A DNA stretch of 64,000 bases from Paralithodes platypus. Taxonomy: Eukaryota; Arthropoda; Malacostraca; Decapoda; Lithodidae. The notes under the pieces were generated by a model. It saw only the letters and a program-made list of their open reading frames with translations. It ran no database searches and was not told the DNA's origin. The position numbers and the translations under genes were made by a program. This document shows positions 34,602-45,646 of the stretch, piece by piece; positions within the stretch are counted from its first letter, which is position 1, and each line of letters starts with the position of its first letter. Location of the stretch: positions 40,646,507 through 40,710,506 of the forward strand of contig CM064502.1 in the NCBI GenBank assembly GCA_032716605.1, written 5' to 3'.

Positions 34602-34760
34602 CAGCATAAATCCAAAATGGCCGCCTAATTATTTTTAAATGCTCCGATTCTCCTAAACAGTTGGTTTTAGGGTCTATAAATATATTACAGATGTATATCA
34701 ATGTGGTACCAAAGAATTTATTAAGCACAACAAAAGCAGTAAGTGACGTAGCTATGTCAT
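34602..34760 (+). repeat. Left long inverted repeat, copy 2
   Basis: Complementary to 39420-39578. It contains GCCTAATTATTTTTAAATGC and GGTTTTAGGG, both also in the partner. Confidence 0.9.
34717..34722 (-). promoter_or_regulatory. Polyadenylation signal in left TIR, copy 2
   Basis: AATAAA on the minus strand, about 180 bp beyond the last in-frame stop at 34901-34903. Confidence 0.5.
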
Positions 34761-34900
34761 AGTAATGATATCATAGTGTTATATCATACAAATATGACGT
34801 CATTGCTATGAAGTACACCCAAATTCACCATGGGTTTGTCTGTTTGAACACTATTTGTATAATAAAACTAGAACGAAGAGCACTGATAACCTACTACTGT

Positions 34901-37900
34901 TTACAATGAGTCCAAATCCTCTGTGTCCATCATGTCAACTTCAATGTTACTGCACGTGCCTTCTTGACAATCCCCACAAGCACTAGTACATTCAAGTCGT
35001 TATTTTCGGCAGCTACATCGGTTGTTGTCTCACTGTCCCTTGCATTGACACCGTATTACCTTCATGAGTGTTTCTGGTGCAGGTGACAAGTCCATTGTCT
35101 TAGGATGAAACATGCCCTTCTTCACTGTCCATCCCCATTCCTCTGCTTGAAAATAATTTCCTCGTCCCATCCATGTTTGAACTTGGTGGTAAACACGGAA
35201 TGAATGGTATTTTGCAGAGTCAGATGTTGGGGGTAGGTTACGAACATCAACACTAGTTATCCTACTGGCCACTTTGCTTGTGAACTGCTTCTTTCGCAAC
35301 AAATCAAGTGTATCTCCCTTCCCACCACCATAAAGGGAGACGAGTACCTTTTTCCCTGCATCTTCAACTTCCCCAGCCTTTGCCACTGACGAGAACACCT
35401 GTGCAAGATTCAGAAAATCCTTGTCATTCTGTGCCATTTTTAGGGCTACACCTTTCCCGATACCAAAGAGCCGAGAAGTTGTGTCACACCCAGACATTGC
35501 ATGAATGAAAGGAAGGGCCTGGCAAATATGTGGTCCAAGTTTGTCTTTAAGGAGGCAAATATTCAACACAGGGAACCTAGAGGTCACTTTCTCAAATATG
35601 AGGTAAAGGCCCTTGGTGTCTGGCTTTGAATGGTGGCACAGGAGAATGAGTAGGTCAGTATCTTCTCCAATAACATGGGTCATTCCTTTCATTGAATATT
35701 CAACTCCTGTTTTTGCAATCAAGTAATCAGCATCTCCCTCCGCATGGATGGTTATCACACCACTCGATGTTAACCTACTGCTTAACAAGGTAATGAAATC
35801 CTGCTTGTTCTTAGTGTTCGAAAGGAATATGTCCTTCTTTGAATGAAGACGGGTCTTAGGGTTGAAGTGTACCCTTGGGCCAGTTATTCTTTTTGATCTA
35901 CGCAAATGAGTAAAATCTTTGGTTGAAGGATTGGCATATCCATCAAACACTACAACTGGATTGGTTAACCATTTCAAGTGAGAGACATACTTCCCAACTA
36001 TTTCTTGGAAACTCTCCCCCCTGCTCCATGACAGCCTCTGCAGAAGTGAGCCCCCATCAACAATGGAGAATATAGCATCTTGTGGAGGACGTGAAAGTTC
36101 TTCTTTGGTTATCATCTTGGCCAATGCTTCAGTCAGCTGAGGTTTATTGGGCTCATGTAACATGCCTGATTTGTCGAAGAGGGCAGGGGGATTGGGAGAT
36201 AGTTCATATTTAAATACATCAGCAAGGTTTGTGTCTGAGTTGTTGGCAATAATAACCAGTCTCTGAAAGAGCAGCTGTGGGTCTACAGATACTTTTTCAC
36301 ATGCCGAAATAGAGACTTTCTGCCCAAGTGTCTCTATCTGATCTCGTCTTCGGAAACTGTACTTTAATGCATCCTGGCCTTCCATCCTTGCTATGATATC
36401 TTTCCCCACGTCTTCAGCATCAAGTGGATTAGCTGTCTCTGTGCTGCCCACTCCAGTCGCAATATCATAGAGGTCTTCTAGGTCTCCAAATGGACTGTGA
36501 TGTTCAAAGAATTCAAGTATTGTGCCAGTGTCCTTTCTATCTCTTTTCTTCCTAGCTTCTGACAGGTCCTTATGTGTGTTTTGCTCTCCAGTGGAGTGGT
36601 ATGTTTCGGTCAGTTCCTGCATCGTTTGGCTTACTTCCACACAGGCAGGCATCGCCAGTAGCCAACGCGTCCACTTTTCCTCATCCATGCCTCTACCATG
36701 TGTAAGTCCTCCTGAAGTCTTCAATGCCCGCATCAGCACTTGTTCAATAACTAAATCAGTTGGCAGTCCAGCCCAGAATCGATCTGTCCTGCGGACTACA
36801 AATAGGACTGCCAAGTAGCTGTTGAATACTTCTGGGTTAGTCTCCTTGAGGGCAAGCATATCCTGAAGGTATATGTGAACTGACTTGGTGTAGTGATTGT
36901 GACCAGTGGCAGCGAAGAAGGGTAGCATCTGTTGCAGTGTCTTCAAGTATAACATAAAGTTACCAGCGCGCTGTGCTTTCAGGACCATTCGGAGTAGGTC
37001 CACCATCTTCATGTAGAGTATCCATAACTTTCCTGTAGGAGTGCCCCTCAGTTTCTCCTTCTCTATCTCAATATGGTTGGAGACCTTGGTGATGGTTTCA
37101 TTATCGTTGATGGTTCTTTCATCTTGAGACTCCAGAAGACGGTCAAAGGTGTCGATGAGATCTTTGAGTTCACTGCATATTATTCTCTTCTTCCTCAATG
37201 GGGATGGTTGGCAGATCATAAGCTCTTTGGATGACTAGGGCATTCAGAACTGTATCTACTAGAAGTGACCTCGTATTGCTCTAGCATATGCTTTTCCAGA
37301 GAGCATGTGATGAACAGCATTTTCAGCATAGACAAGTTCCAACACATCCTTAAGCCCTGTTGCCGTCATCACATGACCGATGCTTCCAAGGTAGCTCATG
37401 ATTGTGTGAAATCCTCCGAGGTTAAGGACTATCTTCCTCAGATCACTGTCAGCCTTTTCCCTGATGATAGTGGTCTTGGACTTCCACCAAAGTGGCTGAT
37501 CAAATGTGATGATTGGGGTGGCTCCATTTTGCTTACACTCCTTGGCGATGAAGTGGAGAGTCGAGTAGATGCAGGTGAGGTCATTTGGATTCATGTCAAT
37601 CATGGGAAGGAGATGGAAGGATGCTTTTCCTGGATGAGGACCATTTGTTACTGCCTGCAGCAGCCCTGACCATGCAGGGCGCTGGGGTCTGAAACTCCAC
37701 GCCGACTTCCATAGGACATCTATCTGCCAGCATTCATCACTTGCACATATATCTGGCAGCTTCTGATAAAGTATTTTCTCACAACTGCCAGTCAAACATT
37801 TGTAGTACCGGATGTTGATCTTTGCATCATGAAGGCTGCAGTCTGCGGTGGACATCCTTGGGATGCTCTCATGTGAAACCAATCCTGGGGTTGAAGTAGA

Positions 37901-39321
37901 CATGATCCCCATTCCATGAAACGTACCATGGCCATCGAGAGTTTGAATATTATGATCCACGTTATCGGCAATGAAGTGGGTAAAGTGTCCTGACGTGACC
38001 ATGTTGGTGACATAGGATTTTGATGCACCAGCTTTTGAAAAACGAAGCATTTCTGAATATGATAGACAGTATCCATGGCTATTTAAACTGTCAATTAGAA
38101 AGCGAGACCCAAACTGATGGTACATTTGCACTGCCAAACCAGTGGTGCAAGTAAAGTCCTTGGTCTTGTTTGCTGCAAAATACTCTGACCTATTGATCCC
38201 ATTTCAAGATCCCTGGTGTCACTTTTGAAAATTTCACTCAGCAATATTCTAAGAGTCTGTGGTAAGTATGAAACATTTCCTTTTAAAGATTTTAAATCCT
38301 CTGCTTTTGGATAGAAATCCAAGTTATCCTTCACATTCTTGATGTCTGACCTAATCAATGCTGCTGCTGCTCTAACAATTTTCCTTTTTTCTGCCTCCTC
38401 GTCATCTGCCTTTGGAGAGTCATAGAATTCCTGCAAGATCTTTGCAGCACTTGGTCGAATGGTGATAACATTGTCCCTGCCATTTACATTAGTGATTATT
38501 ACATCTTGGCCAAGCTGCTTCTCGATTTTCTGACGCATGTAAACAGAGCTATAAGGTTCAGGACATATTTGCGACATTCTCTCCACCAAATCATTCACTG
38601 TTGTTTGCTCATTGTAATCTTCAATAAACTCATCTATCACACATAAAAATGCTTCCTCCTGTGATGCATCAACATTTCGACCAAGATGTTGTTTCTTTTT
38701 CACATGAATAGGTCCACGTTGCTCAAATTTACTCTCGTCTTGTTTCACATACTTACTGGGAACTTTCTTTCCAGTGAGAAAGTTGACACTACACACCTTA
38801 TGATAAACAGCATCAACTGCAGGAAGGTCTCTTGCAACTGTGATACGTCTAGACACTGTCCCTCCCCACTCATCATCATGGCCCCTGCCCTTACAAGCTG
38901 ACACTATCGATTTCTGGAAGTCCCACGTTCTTGCACTAAACACTTCCTCACCATGGTGCCGATCATCATGCACTATACGAGTTCCACAGAGAAAGCAACA
39001 ATCCTTGAAAGAGAACTCCGGAACCTGAGAGCGGAGAATAGGTCTTGGGTCATCCTCATGTTTCCTTTTCGAGGACTTTGAACGCTCTATGTCCCGTTTC
39101 CTTATATGAGTCTTTCGGCACTCAACATGCACAATTTGTCCAGCTGAGACAATGATAGACGGGGTGCCCCTCTCATCACTGGCTGCATTAATCCCTGCTG
39201 CTCCTTTCTCTTTGAGACAGACGGTTTCCATTTCATCAGATAAGCATCCCTTGCAAATTGCGCAAAGCCATTTGTTTCCTTGTCGATCATCTTGGTTGGG
39301 TGCAGCCGAATTGTCAGACAT
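34901..39321 (-). pseudogene. FEN1/XPG-like nuclease with zinc-binding N-terminus and CXC tail, copy 2
   Basis: About 1,474 codons from the ATG at 39321, placed just after a splice acceptor. N-terminus: WLCAICKGC, HVECRKTH, CCFLCGTRI and YHKVCSVNF, spaced like zinc ligands. A large middle follows (VDHNIQTLDGHGTFHGMG, FDQPLWWK and others) that I recall only from uncharacterised animal proteins. The nuclease part has IFSIVDGGSLL, PVVVFDGYANPSTKDFTHLRR-like residues, EGDADYLI, GEDTDLLIL and GCDTTSRLFGIGKG, in the order and spacing of FEN1/XPG acidic motifs. The C-terminal RCQCKGQC...CSCRK...LEC...AC..C is a CXC-type cluster. Breaks: one base missing near 38177, two near 37181, one near 37263, TGC changed to TGA at about 35029, and the shared TAA at 35000-35002. 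Open stretches are 35030-37219, 37259-38137 and 38095-39321. Confidence 0.88.
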
Positions 39322-39328
39322 GACTAAC

Positions 39329-39384
39329 CTGAAAGCAAACAAAAGTATTAGTTGCCATGCTGCTGTGTTATGCAAGGGAATCAC
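39329..39384 (-). promoter_or_regulatory. Candidate 56-nt 5' UTR intron
   Basis: Minus strand: CAG|GTGATT donor, GCAACTAATAC branch-like motif, T-rich tract, TTTCAG|G acceptor, then the ATG eight nucleotides into the next exon. Identical in copy 1. Confidence 0.45.
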
Positions 39385-39419
39385 CTGAATATCATTAAAT
39401 GTATGTCATGTCACATCAT

Positions 39420-39578
39420 GACGTTATAACTACATCCCTCAGCATTTTGATTGGCTAATTAAATTTGTCGGTATCACATTGATATACCTCTGTAATACAT
39501 TTATAGGCCCTAAAACCAAGTGTTTAGGAGAATCGGAGCATTTAAAAATAATTAGGCAGCCATTTTGGATTTATGCTG
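39420..39578 (-). repeat. Right long inverted repeat, copy 2
   Basis: Inverted partner of 34602-34760; the terminal CAGCATAAATCC ends at 39578. Confidence 0.9.
39499..39505 (-). promoter_or_regulatory. TATA-like box in right TIR
   Basis: TATAAAT on the minus strand, about 180 bp upstream of the ATG at 39321 and pointing toward it. The left repeat has the same motif pointing inward in the opposite sense. Confidence 0.35.
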
Positions 39579-39936
39579 ATTACGTAATTTCCCGTCGTTG
39601 GATTTTGGGGGATTTTGGGTGGGATGTTCCTTGATACCCATACAACAACTTCCAACCATAAAACAAACTCTTGCAATTTGTTTGGGGTTTGGGGAAAATT
39701 TTCATATTTTTACTGGACTGCGGACACGCCCAGGACCCCGAAGTGCCCCTTAACATTTATGAAGGGAAAGTTTAGAGGCAAGAGAAAAATGTGACGCTCT
39801 GGCGGTAAAGAGCTTGTATGGTGCAAGTGCGTCAGGGCAGAATGAAGGTGAACATAGTAGGGTCAAGAACCTGAATTTCGTGACCATTCTCTGACTAGTA
39901 AGGTTTGACGATTGTTGTAACTTCCAATGACATTTA

Positions 39937-40757
39937 TATGGGGGATGGTTGCATTGTCTGAACCCCTTTCTCCCTTGTGTTTAGTCCCACGAGTTTTCAG
40001 ATTTTAAGACGTTCGGCCCATTAGTTTACAAAAACTTTCACCTCATTTATTTATCAATATTAACCCTTCTTTGGCGGTGCCCGGCGGGCGAGAGAACCTA
40101 GGACTATGTGGCGGGGCCCGGCTATAGTCGCATGCAATTTTGAGCATGTAATGTGCTCTGAGAGAGAGCGGAGCTGTGGGAGGAGCGTAGGTTACCTCAT
40201 GACCGCTCGCCACGGTGGCCGTGGAGCTAATGAGATGTACTCCACCCTACTCCACCCTCCCTCACTCGTTTCACACGTAATAATGTAAGGAAATGACCGT
40301 ATTTTATCGATTTTGCCCTTTGGTTGCACGATCGTTGCAAGACAACCAGTGATCGTAGAAGGATGGTTCAAACGTCATTGGAAAGCTCATTTAATGCCCT
40401 TTCAGGGATACTTACTTGTATTACGCTCTGGCTCTTGTTTATGCATGAAAACGAGCACGGAAACAAGCTCATTTATGGTAAAACCCCCCGCTGGGCGGCA
40501 CAGTCAAATATACTCCACCACCCGCTCTTTGAGTGTTAAGATCTTTCGTGCCATTTAGGTGTTGATTATTTCCAGGCGAGTGATAGGAAGCCTGTAATTT
40601 AGGAGGAACGGGAAATTTTTCTGCCGAAAAATGTACAAATTTATCTGGAAGGGTGAGGATATTTTGTTAAGCTTGATGGAGGTCTAGGGAGGCCACTAAT
40701 AATTATAATATAAAGATGAATAAGTAAGCAAATAAATGCGCTCATCCACCCTTAGAA
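39937..40757 (+). mobile_element. Older TTAA repeat interrupted by 490-bp element, copy 2
   Basis: Duplicate of 10455-11275, interrupted at 40060-40539. Confidence 0.7.
40060..40539 (+). mobile_element. TTAA-flanked element, 490-bp family, copy 2
   Basis: Duplicate of 10578-11057 with TTAA at both ends (40060-40063, 40536-40539). Confidence 0.8.
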
Positions 40758-41242
40758 TAATTTAGCCATCATGTCCCTCCCCAAAATCCAGGCATTTTTT
40801 GCCAGAGGCCCGAATCCAATATGGACGGCGGTGCTTTCGCTATGAATAGATGATTGTATTTAGTTTGGGAAGGACATCTAGATGTTGTAAGGTTAATTGA
40901 GATTAACTTCACACCCTATGATCTCTAAAGTACCTCTCCAATTGAATAACATTGGCTAATGTTAGCCAGAATGAAGTGAAAACGGCGTTGTTGATTGCTG
41001 AAAACATAAGACAAAATATGGAAGCATGAAACATGAACTTTCGAACCAGAGGACCTAGAATCATGTCCAAAGATACTGTTTTGGGTAAGTTGGCCACGAG
41101 GATTCCGAATCTGACATTACTGTTATGCTACAACATAATGTTCACCCCGAAATTCAAGATGGCTGCCATCTGCTAGAGCGAAAGCGTACTTTCTTAATGG
41201 GAGTACCTAGGTTCATAAGTGAATACATTATTTCTACTAAAT

Positions 41243-42222
41243 ATATAATGGTCATGGATTTGAGGTCCTCCTTAACTGAATTGTTGAGTATTTAGTATTA
41301 TTTATCAGCGTTATTAGTATTTTTGAGTGTCTGTAATTTCATATCACACACAGGATTCGTATACTTATTTCTGTCTCTCCAGGAGATGTACGAGCATATA
41401 CGTTAGCACTGAGAAGCATAGTATTGTGAAGATAGCTGTCAAGACAATGTTCACCTTGCCATGTGTCCTCCAGCGTGGTGGGATTTGCAACGAAGCCACC
41501 GATGCCATTGTCTCCGATACAAGTTGGGAACATTTCAAGAATAATGACCTATTATGGAGCGGTTTTTACTAATTTGGAGATGTCTCGGCAACGGTTCATT
41601 GGGATACTGATCCCAGCGGACACTATGTGCATAAATCACGTAAGCTGAACTTATGGAATGGCAAGAAACTGGAATAGGCTAAGACAACACATTAACATCG
41701 AGAAGTCAAGGAATGCCAATCTTAGTATTCGTTCACGTTTGAGGCATGCCCCTCAGATTTTTGTTTTCTATTTGTTCTTGTTTTTATGTGTATGCATGAG
41801 CCAAAAGGCAGGTTGCCTGTAACGAGTGTCTCCCGCAGAACCAAAAGAGTGACAGACAGCTAAATTCAATCTGCCAAGCGGTTGCGATCAAGTGTAGAAG
41901 GGCTGATAAGGGATAATAAAAGACAGAGTAAAACACAGAATGGACAATAAAATGTTGAATGTTAAAGGAAAACATAGGATATTGATCTATGCCAACAATA
42001 AAAATAATAACAAAACAAGCATCGGAGAGAGAGAGAGCGAGAGATTTCTAAAAGCGAACGAAGAAATAGGTTTCCTCGGCAATTAAACTGAAAAAAAAAT
42101 GTAGATGGCGTTAGGAAGACAGAGTGATACAGGGAGACAGAAAAAGACATATTGGTTGTGGGACGACTGGATGGAGGAGTAACAAGAACAAATGGGACAC
42201 AGGAGAAATATGAACACATAAA
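41243..42222. other. Unassigned sequence, no gene seen
   Basis: Directly right of the duplication. Only short, unconvincing frames and a GA-rich patch near 42025-42045. Confidence 0.6.
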
Positions 42223-42457
42223 TTAACCCCTTCTGTACCGGCAACATCCTTTTAACATTATTCTAGCTACTGGTAGACGGATGTATTCAGTTCAAAAAGA
42301 GTATCCAGCTTGTAACATGCTTCGAACTATTTCACTGAACCCTTTTACTACCTTATCCTTTATCCTTCTTTATTCTTATCCTTCTTAAGCTGCACAAAAT
42401 CATCTAAATATAGCAAGAATAACATTATAAAGACGTCGCCGGTACAGAAGTGGTTAA
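42223..42457 (+). mobile_element. TTAA element, 210-bp GTACCGGCGACGTC family
   Basis: It begins TTAACCCCTTCTGTACCGGC and ends GACGTCGCCGGTACAGAAGTGGTTAA, so the terminal inverted repeat is about 27 bp including the TTAA. Its right TTAA (42454-42457) also serves as the left TTAA of the next element. Confidence 0.85.
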
Positions 42458-42754
42458 GGGGAGGTTTTTAGTTTCTTCACTAGACCTCCATCAAGCTTAT
42501 AATTACAGCCCCTAGAACCCCTTTTTTCGGTAGAAAAATGTACCGTTGGAAGTCCGGGTCCTCTTAAATTTCAAGCTCGTTATCGTTCGCCAGGAAAAAA
42601 TCGACCCCTAAATGGCATGTAAGGTCTTAAAATTAACAGAAATGGGGCGAAAGCTCGTAAAATCGCCAAACTAATGGGAATCTAAAAAAGGGGGCTAAAC
42701 ATGAGGGAGAAACCGGTCCAGAAAAAAATCCTTTAAGTGGAAATCTCCCCTTAA
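42454..42754 (-). mobile_element. TTAA element, TTAAGGGGAGA family
   Basis: Starts TTAAGGGGAGGTTT and ends AAATCTCCCCTTAA. The interior holds the CCTCCATCAAGCTT, CGGTAGAAAAATGTAC and CGCCAGGAAAAAATCGAC-type blocks shared with 44894, 45647, 46402 and 53440. Confidence 0.85.
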
Positions 42755-43185
42755 CTTCAATGGAATAATGACCGACACAAACAAAACGTAATGTAAGATA
42801 CATACTATAACATACATAAAACCGGTGTCACACGAGCGATTTGCTGTTAATTTTTACGAACAATTGTAGTCTGGCAGCTTCAAAACTCAAGCGATATCAA
42901 AACTCGGCCACCGAACATAATCTACCATAAGTCATGTATAATTGTCGGAAAAGTGCTCGTGTGACACTGGCTTAAGATAATAGTGAGAAAACAGACTGGA
43001 ACTAGAGAGGTACGGTGGCGCTAATAAGTCATATCCCAGCTGTCATTGCGTTTGGCTCGGTCTGTGCTGTATTAATGTCTGTCAGATGTTGAATAGGGTG
43101 GGTAAGTGTAGGAACATGTTTGTATATATCACTTGATATGAAGAAATGAAGCTTAGATATTGCTGATACCAATTATTAATCAAAA
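42755..43185. other. No gene seen
   Basis: Short AT-rich DNA with a GTGTCACACGAGC/GCTCGTGTGACAC inverted pair at about 42824-42966, possibly the ends of another small inverted-repeat element. Confidence 0.5.
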
Positions 43186-43190
43186 CATAA

Positions 43191-43736
43191 TTGGTGCCGA
43201 TACATCACTTATTAGCGCGACTGTACATGGGAGAGCGCGTACCTCCACCTGTACTGGCAGAGGTATGCGCTCTACCGATCGCCTCCAAAATGGAATCACT
43301 TCTTTCTTGGCATATATCCTATTTGGACATCAAATTTCCTGGAGATCGGTTTATAACTTTGTCAGCTGCATACGCTGACAAAATTGAATCGCTTTTTATG
43401 TGGCGCATATCCTATCAGCCCTCCAAATTCCGTGAACATCCATATATAACCTTTTTGAGAGGAGAAGCTGCTGGTTCGCGATCTCGTGCAGACATCCCGG
43501 TGCCCGGCGCAATCTGCGGCTTTATTAGGGAGAACTTTAGTCGGTCCCCGGAGATTGTCTGCTGCATTGGTTGTTCTGCAGCCTTTCCCCCTGGCTTCAT
43601 CCCCTTCCTCCATGCTGCTCTGCTCTGCCTTCGTCATGCTTTGATCATCAGGCTGTGCCGGCTTCTCCACTTTGTGCCATCTTTGTTCCTTTCTAGTTGG
43701 TGGAGGCCGGCACCTCCCTGGACCTGTGACACGTGA
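43191..43736 (+). other. Open frame with an in-frame 31-residue repeat
   Basis: A 181-codon frame contains KMESLLSWHISY...KFPGDRFITL followed 31 codons later by KIESLFMWRISY...KFREHPYITFL. The period is 93 bp at DNA level (43287 and 43380). The downstream GC-rich stretch to 43960 is also open on the minus strand. No known family is recognised and there is no clear promoter or splice context, so coding is doubtful. Confidence 0.25.
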
Positions 43737-44138
43737 CTTGTCTGCTGGAGGGACGCGGCACCTACGGTGGTCGATTTTGGTACCGGCACAATCCTTTCTT
43801 CGGGGTTCCTTCGTGGGCCCCACCTCCCTGTCGGTGCCAGGGCTGCATTCAGACTTTCCGAGAGACCGCTGTTGCTTCGACCAACACCGTGTCAGGGTTA
43901 ATAGGGCTTGCCCTCACAGCCCTTAAATCAAGAATCATCATCGTCACCTTTTTGAGATATCTTATTCACAGATAGACACGAGGCAAACAAATGACCCCCG
44001 TCCAACTTTATTGGAGGAGGTACAAATATAACGAAAAGTACAAGCAGCGAGGCAGCAAAATTTTGTAGGAGAATCGACAATTATAATTCAGCGGGTAACG
44101 AAATAGGACAAATTAGTTTTTGCCCGAAAATATTATGT

Positions 44139-44350
44139 GCATTATGTACCGGCGACGTCTTTTTAGTTTTGTTCTAGCTCAATGTAGACGATTATGCGCA
44201 GCTTAAGAAGGAGCTGTGGTAGGAAAAAGGGGGATAGGTGAGATAGTTCGAAACCTATTAATTGCTAGAGGCCCATTTTAAACTAAATAAAATAATCTAA
44301 TAGTAGCCAGAATAAAGTGAAAAGGACGGCACCGGTACTGAATCGGTTAA
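44139..44350 (+). mobile_element. TTAA element, 210-bp GTACCGGCGACGTC family
   Basis: Left end is degraded (TTATGTACCGGCGACGTC); right end reads CACCGGTACTGAATCGGTTAA. Confidence 0.75.
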
Positions 44351-44397
44351 CCCGGGAACTGAGTAAGGGAAAACAAAATCCATTTAAAACACCCCAA

Positions 44398-44421
44398 TTT
44401 TTTTTTTTTTTTTTTTTTTTT
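44398..44421 (+). repeat. T homopolymer
   Basis: Run of about 24 T. Confidence 0.95.
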
Positions 44422-44893
44422 GCCCCTGGGCCATGCCAAATATCACTCCTCCACCTCCCCTCCTTCCTCCCCTCCTTCAGTTATCACCTATTTTCCCTGT
44501 TATTCCCTTATTCTGTGGTTTATTTTAATGCTAACATTAGCGAGTTGGTAGCAGCGTTGTCATCACTGTTACCAAGCGTCGGAAAGAGCGAGAGAGAGAC
44601 TATTGCAGAACAGTGTCTCTCCAGACAAGGGGAGGGGTGGAGGGCAGGGAGGTTGCCTCAGCCATACATTATGTAACTCCCGGCCTGTATCGCCGATTTT
44701 GACCATCCAAACACTGTTTCCATTTGTTTTATTGTTGTAACAGGTTAATACCTTTATAATCAACCTATAATAGGTGCATATGGATAAGTATTAATGCTAT
44801 TTATGGTAAAATAACGATGTTAGTGATGGGAACAGCTCAAATACGTCAGCACAGGAGTGTGGTGTCTCATACCCCCCATGCGCACTTCTTAGG

Positions 44894-45256
44894 TTAAGGG
44901 GAGATAGTTCCTTTTTCTGGTCCCTCCCCTCTCCCTCATGTTTAGCCCCCATTAGTTTCAGATTTTTAGACGTTAGTTCCACTAGTTTGGGGATTTTAAG
45001 ACCATTCACCCCATTTCTTTGTCACTATTGAGTCCTTTCGTGCCATTTAGGTGTCGATTTTTTTCTGGCGAGCGACAGCGAGCATGTCATTTTAGTAGAA
45101 AAAACCGGGAAATTGTTCTACCGAAAAATTTACAAATTTATCATGAAGGGGAGTCTTTGGGGTGAATATGTAATATTGATGGAGATCTAGGGAGGAAGCT
45201 AAAATAATAATAATAAGATAAATATATAAGCCAATAAATACGCTCATCCCCCTTAA
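44894..45256 (+). mobile_element. TTAA element, TTAAGGGGAGA family, uninterrupted
   Basis: Starts TTAAGGGGAGATAGTTCC and ends GCTCATCCCCCTTAA. It serves as the unoccupied reference for the nested insertion at 10578 and 40060. Confidence 0.85.
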
Positions 45257-45370
45257 ACATAAATGGAATTGGATGAGCTTTGCATTGTGGCTAAGTAAAT
45301 AATAAAATGTCAGAGTGAGAAATATTTTGCCGTAATATACAGTATATCAGCTCTATAATGATAGGAGATT

Positions 45371-45577
45371 TTAACTCCTTCTATACCGGCGACGTTTTTT
45401 ATAGTATAGTTTAGCTACATTATAAAGCTTAGGAAGGATATATGGTAGCTAAAAGGATTAGCTGAGATAGTCTGTAGCTCTTTAATGTTGTAGACGTCCT
45501 TCCTAAGTTGAATGAAATCGTCTAATAGTTAGCAGAATATAATGAAAAGGACGTGACTGGTACTGAATGTGTCAAAC
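45371..45577 (+). mobile_element. TTAA element, 210-bp GTACCGGCGACGTC family
   Basis: Starts TTAACTCCTTCTATACCGGC; right end GACTGGTACTGAATGTGTCAA has lost its final TTAA. Confidence 0.75.
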
Positions 45578-45646
45578 CGACTATCACTCCAGGATCAGTC
45601 TTGGGATCTGTATCTCAGCTAAGACTCCGCAATTTACACTTAGGTC

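Larger units (their letters stand above)
34602..39578 (-). mobile_element. Long-TIR element with FEN1/XPG-like + CXC gene, copy 2
   Basis: A 4,977-bp unit bounded by inverted repeats of about 159 bp: 34602-34760, and 39420-39578 read backwards. In the outer 108 bp I count roughly six mismatches. The outer ends are CAGCATAAATCC. Inside is one long minus-strand gene and little else. The right repeat holds a TATA-like box facing the gene and the left holds AATAAA downstream of it. Flanks (CGAG left, ATTA right) give no obvious target duplication, so the exact ends are uncertain by a few bases. Long inverted repeats around a single large nuclease-like ORF are what a cut-and-paste DNA transposon looks like. 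From memory, the Academ superfamily includes lineages encoding an XPG-type nuclease and a Cys-rich finger, so a relationship is possible. Confidence 0.8.
29671..41242 (+). repeat. Large duplication, copy 2
   Basis: Partner of 1-11759. This copy continues past both ends of the match, into 29531-29670 on the left and 41243 onward on the right, and is the better-preserved version of the shared insertions. Confidence 0.95.

Noticed and set aside
43362..43823. 153-codon basic minus-strand frame
   Set aside because: No recognised domain, overlaps another open frame in GC-rich DNA, and lacks any transcription or splice signal I can support.
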